Below are positions 14,959 to 22,966 of a stretch of DNA of 34,949 nucleotides, one piece after another. The DNA is taken from positions 1-34,949 of the forward strand of contig JAABQB010000031.1 in NCBI GenBank assembly GCA_011391695.1, in the 5' to 3' direction. The stretch comes from Desulfobacteraceae bacterium. Lineage in GTDB: Bacteria; Desulfobacterota; Desulfobacteria; Desulfobacterales; RPRI01. Numbering within the stretch: position 1 is the stretch's first letter; the number at the start of each line of letters is the position of its first letter. A program made the position numbers and the translations under genes. The notes under the pieces were generated by a model. That model searched no databases. It saw only the letters and a program-made list of their open reading frames with translations, and was not told the DNA's origin.

Positions 14959-15384
14959 TCAACCCCTTTCAGGTGTTTCTTCCTCTTCCAGACGTTTTAT
15001 CTTCTGTTCCTGAATTTTTTTTCTTTTGAAAGCGTCTTCAAGTTTATATAATAATTCGTCCACACCGGTCGGTTTCATCAGGTAATCAAAAGCCCCCATC
15101 TCCATTCCTTCTACGGCAACTTCCAGATTGGCATGCCCTGTAAGCATTATCACTTCAACCAGAGGCTTAAGTTTTTTGATTTCCCGCAACGTCTGTATGC
15201 CATCCATGCCCTGCATCTTTACATCGAGCACAACGACATCGGGCGGAGTCTCTCTGATAATCTTCAATGCCTCTTCACCGTTGTTTGCGCCTGTTACCTT
15301 AATTTTCCGTTTCAACAGTCTTTTAACCAGTGTTTCCAGAAACTCTCTTTCGTCATCTACGAGCAGGACATTGAATTCATACAT
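14959..15384 (-). CDS. Single-domain response regulator
   Basis: This 141-residue receiver is read from the ATG at 15384 with GGAGG 8 nt upstream. Motifs: VDDEREFLETL (Asp10-Asp11), VVVLDVKMQGMDG (Asp54), MLTGHAN, YLMKPTGVDELL. A highly charged tail (KRKKIQEQKIKRLEEEETPERG) may be a short coiled coil for partner binding. It ends one base before the next histidine kinase gene, so kinase and receiver are translationally linked. No DNA-binding or enzymatic output domain is present. Confidence 0.88.
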   Translation of the reverse strand: MYEFNVLLVDDEREFLETLVKRLLKRKIKVTGANNGEEALKIIRETPPDVVVLDVKMQGMDGIQTLREIKKLKPLVEVIMLTGHANLEVAVEGMEMGAFDYLMKPTGVDELLYKLEDAFKRKKIQEQKIKRLEEEETPERG

Positions 15385-15397
15385 CTGAATCGCCTCC

Positions 15398-15790
15398 TTA
15401 TTTACCAAGAACCTGTTTGATTTTTCTGACAAGTTCTTCAAAATCACATGGCTTTGTCAGATATTCCACGGCGCCACTTTTAATACCTTCTCTTGCCGCA
15501 TTCTCATCGCCATGGCCGGTCAGTATTATTACCGGAAGATCCGGAGTCATCTTTCCTAGTATTTTAATAACCTCAATCCCGTCCATCTCTTCCATCTTAA
15601 GATCAACGACAGCTATATCAAAATCAGCTTTACGCAAGGCCTGAAGCGCTTCAGGGCCTGAAAAAGTTTTTATCACGTCGAAACCCCTCTTCGAGAGTCT
15701 TTTAGCCATAACATTGACAAAACCTTTTTCATCGTCCACAAAGAGCAGCCTGATAATGTCCGGATTATGATTGGGTCTAAAATCTGACAT
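15398..15790 (-). CDS. Single-domain response regulator
   Basis: This 130-residue receiver starts at the ATG at 15790 with an AGGTG site. An alternative GTG at 15799 directly follows the upstream stop. Motifs: FVDDEKGFVNVM, AVVDLKMEEMDG (phospho-acceptor Asp), ILTGHGDENAAREG, YLTKPCDFEEL. It ends within a few residues of the receiver fold and has no tail. It is the middle of three receivers in a row between the two kinases. Confidence 0.87.
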   Translation of the reverse strand: MSDFRPNHNPDIIRLLFVDDEKGFVNVMAKRLSKRGFDVIKTFSGPEALQALRKADFDIAVVDLKMEEMDGIEVIKILGKMTPDLPVIILTGHGDENAAREGIKSGAVEYLTKPCDFEELVRKIKQVLGK

Positions 15791-15799
15791 TTTTTGCAC

Positions 15800-16231
15800 C
15801 TAAATACGACTCACAGTGATTTTTTTAAGTTCTGCCTCTATAATTTTTTCCTCATGCCTCCTTTTTTTCATGGCGGCTTCACGTACCTTTGATACAAGCT
15901 GCTCCATGTCGCAGGGCTTCATAAGATAATCAAAAGCTCCGAGCTTCATTCCTTCTATGGCAGACTCGATTGTTGCATGACCTGTAAGCATGATAACCTC
16001 AACAAGCGGAAACCTCTGCCTGATTATCTTCAATGCGGAAAGCCCATCCATTTCCGGCATTTTAACATCAAGAATTACAACTTCTATAAGGCTGTTGATT
16101 TCAAGCATCCTTATAGCCTCGGGAGCGCCTGACGCCGATTCCGTAATGAATTCTCTTTTAGTCAGACGCTTTGTCATAGTTTCAAGAAAAGGAATTTCAT
16201 CATCCACAAGAAGTATATTCGCTATTGCCAT
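15800..16231 (-). CDS. Single-domain response regulator
   Basis: This 143-residue receiver has a GGAGG site before ATG 16231. Motifs: NILLVDDEIPFLET, VVILDVKMPEMDG, MLTGHATIESAIEG, YLMKPCDMEQL. A Lys/Glu-rich helical tail (KKRRHEEKIIEAELKK) follows. It lies 12 nt downstream of the first Cache histidine kinase gene, its likely phosphodonor. It is close in sequence to the other receivers of the cluster, which suggests local duplication. Confidence 0.88.
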   Translation of the reverse strand: MAIANILLVDDEIPFLETMTKRLTKREFITESASGAPEAIRMLEINSLIEVVILDVKMPEMDGLSALKIIRQRFPLVEVIMLTGHATIESAIEGMKLGAFDYLMKPCDMEQLVSKVREAAMKKRRHEEKIIEAELKKITVSRI

Positions 16232-16243
16232 TGTTAATCCTCC

Positions 16244-17941
16244 TTAATTGTTTTTTTTGAAGGGAAGCCGCACATGAAATGTTGTTCCTGCATCGATAAC
16301 GCTGCTAACAGTTATTTCTCCACCCATCTCCTTTATGATTCCGTAACATATAGAGAGCCCCAATCCGGTTCCTTTTCCTACAGGCTTCGTGGTAAAAAAC
16401 GGATCGAATATTCTGCCAAGATTAACCTTTGGAATTCCAGGGCCATCATCTTCAACTCTTATTACTACCTCGTTACCTTCCAGATCGCTTGTCACGGTTA
16501 TATTTCCGCCTTTATTTCCTTCCAGTGCATCCATGGCATTGTTCAAAAGGTTGAGCAAAACCTGCTGTAGTTCGGAATTCGAAAGTTGCATTACCGGCAG
16601 ATTCTCCTGAAGTTTTGAATTTATGACTACGTTGCCGAATTTTGCCCTCTGGGCACAAAAGCCGATTACCTCTTTAATAAGCTCATTTATTGTTACATCC
16701 TCTGAAGATGTGACGGTTTTTCGAGCAAAGCTTAAGAGTTTCTGGGTTATCTCTCTGCAGCGTTTCCCCTGTGTTTTAATCTGGGCAAGTGCTCTTTCAA
16801 TCTCGTCTCTATTCTCTTTGCTAACAAGCCGCTCATCTTCCATAAGGTCATTCACCCAGCCTGCTTCTTCTACCATTATGGCAACAGGGTTGTTAATTTC
16901 ATGTGCAATCCCTGACGCAAGCTCACCAAGTGATGCCAGTTTCCCGGTTTCAATCACCTGCTGGTTCATAAGCTCCTTTTCCCAGTCGGCCTTTGCAATT
17001 TTGGTTACCATCCATCTTGACAGCAAAAAAGACGTTACAATGATAACAATGCCACCCATAAAAATGATAAAAATAGCCGCCTCTTTGGCTTGGTTAAGAT
17101 CCGCAAAAGCATCGGATTTGTCCTGCCGATATATAAGAATCCAGTCTTCGTTTTTTATCAGGGATGCCACATAGATATTCTCACTTCCGGAGTCATCTGC
17201 TATTTCCGAAAAGAAAAGCCCGTCTTTTGTCTTTCTGCCGGCTTTTATCGATTCATAGAAAGAATATGGTTTTCTATGAGTTACTTCAAAGAATGGTTTC
17301 GACTGAAACTCTCCCTTGCTGTTTAATATGAATGCAAAGCCGGTTTCCCCTATCCGGAGATTTTCAACAAGGGAGTTGAAAGCAGCAAAATTTATTGTTG
17401 CCCTCAATATCCAGGGTGTTCCGTTATTTTTAAGCCTTACCGTGATAATAAAATGCGGTGTTCCCCTCAGGCCCAAAAAAACATCGCTTATGAAGTAGTC
17501 GCTGTTGATTGCCTTCCTGAACCACTCAGAGTTTGAATAACTGGCCTTTTCCAGCTTGAAAGGACCTGCATATGTAACCTGGATTCCCTCTTCATTTATA
17601 AATCCAAGATCTTCAAAAACCGAACCGTATTCCGTCTGAAGCGCCGCGAGATTATTTCTCAGAAATTTTTCATTCTTCAGATCTTCAATGTCGAAGGACT
17701 TTGCCATAAATCTGATATTATTCAACTTTTCCACTAAAAAACCGTCTATGTTCTGCCTGTGTTTTAAAACAAGTTCACCGAGATGCGCATATAACTTTTC
17801 ATTATGGGATATACTAAACCGGTTTAACATGGAGCCGCTCACCACTAACATAGGAGCAAAAGATACGGCTATGGCGATAAAAACCATTTTATTTATCAAC
17901 GACCTATAATAAGGATTTTTCAGAAGGCTTCTCTGGTTCAT
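16244..17941 (-). CDS. Membrane sensor histidine kinase with Cache-type sensor (first kinase)
   Basis: This 565-residue protein has membrane segment 1 at about residues 19-39. A dCache-like periplasmic domain at about 45-280 has GFINEEGIQVTYAGPF, YFISDVFLGLRGTPHFIITV and RATINFAAF. Membrane segment 2 is at about 289-308. His347 (ASGIAHEINNP) is in the dimerisation helix. The ATPase boxes are NLLNNAMDAL, DDGPGIP and GKGTGLGLS. The domain layout and the YISDVFLG/PHFII sensor motif match the kinase at 13296-14957, so the two arose by duplication. Its ATG overlaps the upstream receiver-like stop codon (ATGA) with a GAGGATAT site. All motifs needed for catalysis are present. Confidence 0.92.
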   Translation of the reverse strand: MNQRSLLKNPYYRSLINKMVFIAIAVSFAPMLVVSGSMLNRFSISHNEKLYAHLGELVLKHRQNIDGFLVEKLNNIRFMAKSFDIEDLKNEKFLRNNLAALQTEYGSVFEDLGFINEEGIQVTYAGPFKLEKASYSNSEWFRKAINSDYFISDVFLGLRGTPHFIITVRLKNNGTPWILRATINFAAFNSLVENLRIGETGFAFILNSKGEFQSKPFFEVTHRKPYSFYESIKAGRKTKDGLFFSEIADDSGSENIYVASLIKNEDWILIYRQDKSDAFADLNQAKEAAIFIIFMGGIVIIVTSFLLSRWMVTKIAKADWEKELMNQQVIETGKLASLGELASGIAHEINNPVAIMVEEAGWVNDLMEDERLVSKENRDEIERALAQIKTQGKRCREITQKLLSFARKTVTSSEDVTINELIKEVIGFCAQRAKFGNVVINSKLQENLPVMQLSNSELQQVLLNLLNNAMDALEGNKGGNITVTSDLEGNEVVIRVEDDGPGIPKVNLGRIFDPFFTTKPVGKGTGLGLSICYGIIKEMGGEITVSSVIDAGTTFHVRLPFKKNN

Positions 17942-18354
17942 GACCGCATATCCTCTGATTCCAATTTTGCATTATCTGTCTCACCGCTCTTGCTTAAAAT
18001 TTCAGAAACTACTTTTTTAAGCTTTTCAACGCTGCTTCCTCCCTTTTCGACAAATTCTGTCGGATCAATAATTTTGGAGGCAATCATATACTCTGAAAAA
18101 TAAGTATGAAAAATTACAGGTATATAGGGAATTCTCTGCCTGAGTTTTTTCAACAATAAAGATTCTTCGGCATCAGGCAAATCCGGGTCCAGGATTAAAA
18201 GATCCGCGGGTTCGCGATGATATGCCCACTTCAGCACTTCCCGGCCGTTATCAGCCAGTTCGACTGAATAGCCTTCAGCCAGCATTTCACGTCTTAAAAA
18301 TTCCCTCACATGGGAATTTCTGTCTGCTATTAATATCTTATATATTTTCTTCAT
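17938..18354 (-). CDS. Divergent receiver-domain protein, first gene of the signalling unit
   Basis: This 138-residue protein has the receiver layout but altered residues. The usual acidic pair is reduced to a single Asp11 followed by Arg-Asn (ILIADRNSHV). The phospho-acceptor position is kept as Asp56 (LLILDPDLP). The switch Thr lies in VIFHTYFS and the conserved Lys in FVEKGG. Loss of one metal-coordinating acid suggests weak or altered phosphorylation, perhaps constitutive protein binding. The acidic/Ser-rich tail (KSGETDNAKLESEDMRS) is unstructured. It is the promoter-proximal gene behind a sigma-54-like site, and its stop overlaps the kinase start. Confidence 0.78.
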   Translation of the reverse strand: MKKIYKILIADRNSHVREFLRREMLAEGYSVELADNGREVLKWAYHREPADLLILDPDLPDAEESLLLKKLRQRIPYIPVIFHTYFSEYMIASKIIDPTEFVEKGGSSVEKLKKVVSEILSKSGETDNAKLESEDMRS

Positions 18355-18392
18355 ATATAGTTCTTAATGATTCGTTTTAGATACTAATGATG

Positions 18393-18408
18393 AGCAAGGT
18401 ATGTGCCA
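18393..18408 (-). promoter_or_regulatory. Putative sigma-54 promoter at head of the signalling cluster
   Basis: The - strand reads TGGCACATACCTTGCT, a full match to TGGCAC-N5-TTGCW with correct spacing. The predicted start site near 18382 gives a leader of about 28 nt before the ATG at 18354. Sigma-54 transcription would need an AAA+ activator; none is encoded in this window. Confidence 0.75.
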
Positions 18409-18494
18409 TGTTAATTTTTTTCATAATATTTTAATAACCAGCCTTAATCATTGGAATATTAATGTTGGACTGCTCGGCTGTTAATAACAATGCT

Positions 18495-18523
18495 TTGTCG
18501 AAAATTTTTACACAGTGTAAAAT
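18495..18523 (+). promoter_or_regulatory. Candidate promoter and 17-bp palindrome upstream of HerA-like gene
   Basis: TTGTCG (18495-18500), 17 nt, then TAAAAT (18518-18523) resembles a sigma-70 promoter facing the HerA-like gene. TTTTACAC-A-GTGTAAAA at 18506-18522 is a perfect 8-bp dyad overlapping the -10 region and looks like an operator. The leader to the ATG at 18660 would be about 130 nt. The rest of the 305-nt divergent gap shows nothing else apart from the sigma-54-like site. Confidence 0.4.
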
Positions 18524-18659
18524 AAAGCAAGATCAAGATGTCAGGCCGGATACCGGTAGCAGTATAAATCAGGTTTTTACGCGTTCATCATTCTTGACAA
18601 TTTGATGAATAAAATGAGAGAAAGATAAAAACAATTATTGCGGTCTTAAGGAGGAAGCC

Positions 18660-20120
18660 ATGTCCCGAAATGAGTCGTTTATCATAGGTGGAGAGAATTT
18701 TCAGCCTGTTGTCCAGTTGGGCCGGATGAGTAATCGCCATGGGATGATTGCCGGCGCTACCGGAACCGGCAAAACAGTTACACTGCAGATTATGGCGGAG
18801 GGGTTCTCCCGCATGGGCGTGCCTGTGTTTGCTGCCGACATAAAAGGAGATCTTTCCGGCCTCGCCGCAGCAGGTAAATCCCATCCCAAAATCGATGAAC
18901 GCCTCAAGCAAATTCCTATAGAGGATTACCGGCAGTCTCAGAGCCCCGTGGTTTTCTGGGATGTTTACGGTGTTAACGGACACCCTATCCGTACGACTAT
19001 TTCCGAGCTGGGCCCGCTGCTGCTTTCCAACCTTCTTGAACTCAATGATACACAGGAGGGTGTTCTCTATGCCGCATTCCGCATCGCTGATGACCAGGGC
19101 CTGCTGATGCTGGATCTTAAAGATTTAAAAGCCATGATTGCCTGGATGTCAGATAACTCCAAGAAATTACGCAGCGAATACGGGAACCTGGCGCCCGCCA
19201 GCATAGGCGCTATCCAGCGCAGCCTGATGGTGCTTGAGGAACAGGATGGCGACCGGTTTTTCAGCGAGCCGGCCGTTCAGATAAGCGATCTGATGCACGT
19301 TGATTTTTCAGGCCGCGGCGTAATCAGCCTGCTGGATGCGACCCGCCTGTATTCACAATCCCCGAGAGTATATACCGCATTTATGTTATGGATTCTTTCC
19401 GAGCTGTTTGAACAGCTTCCTGAGCAGGGAGATTCGGATCGTCCGCGCATGGTACTCTTCTTTGATGAGGCGCATCTGATTTTCAACAATGCTCCGAAAC
19501 CGCTTCTCGATAAAGTGGAGCAAGTTGTAAGGCTTATCCGATCAAAAGGTGTTGGTATCTACTTCATAAGCCAGAGCCCAACCGATATTCCTGAAACAGT
19601 GATGGGACAGCTCGGTCTGAAGGTTCAGCACGCCCTGCGGGCATTTACTCCCAAAGACAGACAGTCGGTTAAAACTATTGCGGCCAATTTCCGGACCAAT
19701 CCCGCCTTTGACACGGAAGCGACCATTACCGAGCTTGGCATAGGCGAAGCGCTCGTTTCAGCCCTGGATGAGAAAGGCACTCCCCTGCCGGTAAGACGCA
19801 CCCTTATTGCCCCGCCCCAATCGCAAATCGGCCCGATATCTCCAGAAGAGCACAATGAATGCATGAATCGCTCGCCTTTGCGCGGCCGATACGATATTCC
19901 CGTCGACCGTGAGTCGGCATACGAACTTCTCAAGACACGTGCTGTCCGGGAGACCGCTCAGACGGCTGCGCCGCCTTCTCCGAAACCTGCCGCCCAGAGC
20001 AGTAGCCGACAGTCCATAACCGAGGCTTTCATCAAGAGTGCCGCCCGGTCAATTGGCAGCCAGATCGGGGGCCGGATTATTCGCGGGGTCCTGGGATCAG
20101 TATTCGGCGGGCGTCGATAA
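18660..20120 (+). CDS. HerA-like ATPase, DUF853 (YjgR) family
   Basis: This 486-residue cytoplasmic protein has a Walker A motif at residues 32-39 (GATGTGKT) in the family context HGMIAGATGTGKTVTLQ. The D60-IKGDLSGLA motif follows, and Walker B is MVLFFDEAHLIF with Asp269-Glu270. A sensor region (YFISQSPTDIPETVMGQLG) comes next, and the C-terminus is Gly/Arg-rich (SQIGGRIIRGVLGSVFGGRR) like other DUF853 members. AAGGAGG precedes the ATG. Length is normal for the family. HerA-type proteins are hexameric DNA translocases; the role of the YjgR branch is not established. Confidence 0.9.
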   Translation: MSRNESFIIGGENFQPVVQLGRMSNRHGMIAGATGTGKTVTLQIMAEGFSRMGVPVFAADIKGDLSGLAAAGKSHPKIDERLKQIPIEDYRQSQSPVVFWDVYGVNGHPIRTTISELGPLLLSNLLELNDTQEGVLYAAFRIADDQGLLMLDLKDLKAMIAWMSDNSKKLRSEYGNLAPASIGAIQRSLMVLEEQDGDRFFSEPAVQISDLMHVDFSGRGVISLLDATRLYSQSPRVYTAFMLWILSELFEQLPEQGDSDRPRMVLFFDEAHLIFNNAPKPLLDKVEQVVRLIRSKGVGIYFISQSPTDIPETVMGQLGLKVQHALRAFTPKDRQSVKTIAANFRTNPAFDTEATITELGIGEALVSALDEKGTPLPVRRTLIAPPQSQIGPISPEEHNECMNRSPLRGRYDIPVDRESAYELLKTRAVRETAQTAAPPSPKPAAQSSSRQSITEAFIKSAARSIGSQIGGRIIRGVLGSVFGGRR

Positions 20121-20392
20121 TGAAAATCTTTTACATAACATATGAATAAAGAGACGTAGGAATAAAGGAACCTTATCAACATCCCCGGGTAACCGACAAA
20201 GACCGAACAGACAGATAGAAAACAAGCTTTCGTGGCCATCTGTCCTTTGAAACTGTTTGGGTCTGATGGATGTCCGTCTCAGGCGGATTGCCGGAGCCGG
20301 AGCTGCATTCTTTTTGGAATGCCAAAGCCCATTACCCCTGCCCTGCCAGAACGGGAGATATTCAAAGCCCTCTTGCAGCTGATAATAATCAT

Positions 20393-21118
20393 ATGAGAAT
20401 TGCGGTTATTTCGGATATACACAGCAACATGGAGGCATTTACCAGGGTTCTGGAGGATGCCGACAGTTCCTTTATTGATACTATGGTCTGCCTCGGGGAC
20501 GTAATCGGTTACGGCCCTGAACCGAATGAGGCTATCCGCCTTATTCTGGAACGAAAGGTCCCGACTGTAATGGGAAATCATGAACTTGGCGTGGCCGAAC
20601 GCGATTACATGGATGACCTGAATCCCGTTGCATGCAAATCATTGCAGATGACTATTGAAATGCTCTCTGAAGAATCTTTGTCTTTCGTAACCGGCCTTGC
20701 GCATTTTTTAGTTTTCAACGGCGCCCGTCTGGTTCACGGCTTTCCTCCTGATTCTCCAATAACATACATGTTTGAAATTTCGAATGTAAAGACGAAGGAA
20801 ATTTTCGGTCAATACAAAGAAAGGCTCTGTTTTACAGGCCATACCCATAACCCAGAGATAGTTGAATTTGACGGCGATTTTGTTGTCCGCACCCTGCTGA
20901 AGAAAGGAACAACAAACCTCGACAAAGGCAAGCGTTACATAATAAATGCCGGAAGCGTGGGACAGCCAAGAGACATAAACAACAAGGCAAAGTACGTAAT
21001 ATGGGATACGGAAAACGACTCCATCGAAGTAAAACATATTTCTTACGATATCGAGTCGGTTGCAAGTAAAATCATCAGGGCAGGTTTGCCTTCAATAAAT
21101 GCGACAAGACTTATGTAG
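20393..21118 (+). CDS. Calcineurin-like metallophosphoesterase (YfcE/diadenosine-tetraphosphatase-like)
   Basis: This 241-residue protein starts at the ATG at 20393; an in-frame ATG at 20270 would add 41 residues without homology-like character. The dinuclear-metal motifs are complete: DIHSN (Asp8, His10), GDVIGYGP, GNHE, VHGFP and GHTHNP. The final part has NAGSVGQPRD, typical of the MJ0936/YfcE-like phosphodiesterase group. The substrate is unknown. The 272-nt gap before it contains only a loose GACAGAT/ATCTGTC dyad (20210-20244). The Shine-Dalgarno sequence is weak. Confidence 0.85.
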   Translation: MRIAVISDIHSNMEAFTRVLEDADSSFIDTMVCLGDVIGYGPEPNEAIRLILERKVPTVMGNHELGVAERDYMDDLNPVACKSLQMTIEMLSEESLSFVTGLAHFLVFNGARLVHGFPPDSPITYMFEISNVKTKEIFGQYKERLCFTGHTHNPEIVEFDGDFVVRTLLKKGTTNLDKGKRYIINAGSVGQPRDINNKAKYVIWDTENDSIEVKHISYDIESVASKIIRAGLPSINATRLM

Positions 21119-21139
21119 TTTTCAACCGACTTGAAAACT
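21117..21139 (+). other. Perfect 9-bp hairpin overlapping a stop codon
   Basis: AGTTTTCAA, a CCGAC loop and TTGAAAACT form a perfect stem that starts inside the TAG stop codon of the phosphoesterase gene. There is no T-tract, so it is not a standard terminator. It may be a 3'-end stabilising structure. Confidence 0.45.
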
Positions 21140-21184
21140 CCCTTGCGCCCAAAATTATAGTAAACGACAAATATTAATTGATAT

Positions 21185-21275
21185 ACCCCCTCACCCTAAC
21201 CCTCTCCCACAAGGGGAGAGGGAAGAGCTGACTGCTTCCCCTCCCTTGATGGGAGGGGACTAAGGGGAGGGTGAT
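21185..21275. repeat. Nested inverted repeats of CCCTC/GGGAG words
   Basis: Two hairpins lie side by side: CCCTCTCCC/GGGAGAGGG (loop ACAAG) and CCCCTCCC/GGGAGGGG (loop TTGAT). They are enclosed by an outer TCACCCT/AGGGTGA pair. This ~90-bp compound palindrome is typical of dispersed REP/MITE-like intergenic repeats. It occupies much of the 327-nt gap (21119-21445) between the phosphoesterase and acyltransferase genes; nothing else is seen there. Confidence 0.7.
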
Positions 21276-21445
21276 TTATGTCAACTTATTTAATTCGTTC
21301 GCTATAGTTACCAGATGGACACTATGTAACGCGGATTATTGCAGTAGGGAATTAAATGAATCCTATTGGTACATACAGGATATGCGGTCTTTTAGGAAAA
21401 GTCTTTATGGAGAAACCGGCAGCGGAAAAACATTCGGGGTGAAAA

Positions 21446-22966
21446 ATGGGCGGACATATTGCAATACCTGTCTGGTTGTTTGTTTTACTGATAATAGTGA
21501 CTTGCATTGCTGTTCTGGACAGAGTTCTTATTCCCAGCACACGCTGGTTTATCCGTCGTAAAATAAATCGGGTCATAGATGAAATCGGAACCCGGCTGGA
21601 TATAGAGATCAGGCCTTTTCAACTGACAAAGCGGCAGGTTTTGATTGACCGGCTTGTCTATGATCCAAAGATTATCGAAGCCATACAGTTACATGCCCTG
21701 GAGCGGAACATTCCCCGCGAAATTGCACAGGCCAAGGTTGTTGCCTACGCAAAGGAGATAGTCCCTTCTTTTAATGCATATCTCTATTTCAGGATCGGTT
21801 ACTGGATAGCAAAAAAAGTTGCGCGTCTCCTCTACCGGGTCAGGGTCGGTCTGGTAGATAATGAAAACCTGTCACAGGTTAATCCAAATTCCACAGTTGT
21901 CTTTGTCATGAACCATCGCAGCAATATGGATTATATTCTTGTGGCATTTTTAGCCGCGGAACGCACGACTTTATCTTATGCTGTTGGAGAATGGGCCAGA
22001 ATCTGGCCGCTGCATATGCTTATTAAATACATGGGAGCTTTTTTTGTGCGCAGAAATTCGGGAAACAGGTTATACAGGCTTGTTCTGGAAAGGTACATTC
22101 ACATGGCGACTAAAGAGGGCGTCTGCCAGGCTGTTTTCATTGAAGGCGGTTTGAGCCGTGACGGCTGCTTGAGACCTCCCAAACTCGGCCTTCTTGATTA
22201 TATGCTGCGGGGTTTTCAACCTGATAATGACCGGGATGTTGTTTTTATTCCCGTCGGGATAAATTACGACAGGACAATTGAAGACCGAAGCCTTCTCCGG
22301 GAACTCGATCCTGAAATCGAAAAGAGAAGCGGATGGTTTGTTTTTAGAACAACAGTCGGCTTTATCTTGCATAACCTGTCGCTGATGATTCAAAATAAGT
22401 GGCATCGTTTCGGATTCGCATGCGTCAATTTCGGTCCGCATATATCGGCGCGAAAATATTGCATGGAAAACGGCATTAATTTCGGATCAATGAGTCGTGA
22501 AGTCCGTTTTCCGGAAGTTGAAAAACTTTCATGCAAATTGCTTGATTCAATTAAAACCATCATACCTGTTCTGCCTGTCCCTCTTGTAGCGACAGTTCTT
22601 CTGGAGAACCGGAGCAGATGGATCTCCGAATTTGATATAAAAGCCAGGATATATAATTTAATGGAAGAATTGAAATCAAAAGGCGTGACGGTCAATGTTC
22701 CTGATAAAAATAGTGAAAGCGTTATTGATAATGCAATAAATATGCTTAGAATCAGAAAGATGTTTATCGAGTCAGACGGATTAATCAGGGCGGACACCGG
22801 CATGATCGATGTTTTGTCTTATTATGCCAACTCGATTGTTCAATGGAGACAAGACCAGGATATTACAATTGCCGGAGATTTGAAAAATAAAGCTGGGAAT
22901 GTTGAGAGCGGGAGAAGAGCCAAAATTGAATCATTAAGGAGAAATGGAATACAAAATGAGTACTGA
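21446..22966 (+). CDS. PlsB-like glycerol-3-phosphate acyltransferase
   Basis: This 506-residue protein has an N-terminal membrane segment (VWLFVLLIIVTCIAVLDRVLI). The acyltransferase domain has motif I HRSNMD with catalytic His157 and Asp162, motif II GAFFVRR at 197-203 and motif III FIEGGLSRDG at 231-240. A motif IV-like FIPVGINYDR follows. These fit the PlsB/GPAT-DHAPAT branch rather than PlsC. It is shorter than E. coli PlsB (about 807 residues). The C-terminal 150 residues resemble the helical GPAT C-terminal region. It would acylate glycerol-3-phosphate at the inner membrane. Its end overlaps the ABC-F gene. The start has a GGGGTG site. Confidence 0.82.
   Translation: MGGHIAIPVWLFVLLIIVTCIAVLDRVLIPSTRWFIRRKINRVIDEIGTRLDIEIRPFQLTKRQVLIDRLVYDPKIIEAIQLHALERNIPREIAQAKVVAYAKEIVPSFNAYLYFRIGYWIAKKVARLLYRVRVGLVDNENLSQVNPNSTVVFVMNHRSNMDYILVAFLAAERTTLSYAVGEWARIWPLHMLIKYMGAFFVRRNSGNRLYRLVLERYIHMATKEGVCQAVFIEGGLSRDGCLRPPKLGLLDYMLRGFQPDNDRDVVFIPVGINYDRTIEDRSLLRELDPEIEKRSGWFVFRTTVGFILHNLSLMIQNKWHRFGFACVNFGPHISARKYCMENGINFGSMSREVRFPEVEKLSCKLLDSIKTIIPVLPVPLVATVLLENRSRWISEFDIKARIYNLMEELKSKGVTVNVPDKNSESVIDNAINMLRIRKMFIESDGLIRADTGMIDVLSYYANSIVQWRQDQDITIAGDLKNKAGNVESGRRAKIESLRRNGIQNEY

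Noticed and set aside
20270-20392. Extended start for the metallophosphoesterase
   Set aside because: The added 41 residues do not resemble the family, and MRIAVISDIHSN is the normal start.
21271-21561. Open frame of 96 codons upstream of the acyltransferase gene
   Set aside because: It begins in the CCCTC repeat, overlaps the acyltransferase gene in another frame and has no domain character.
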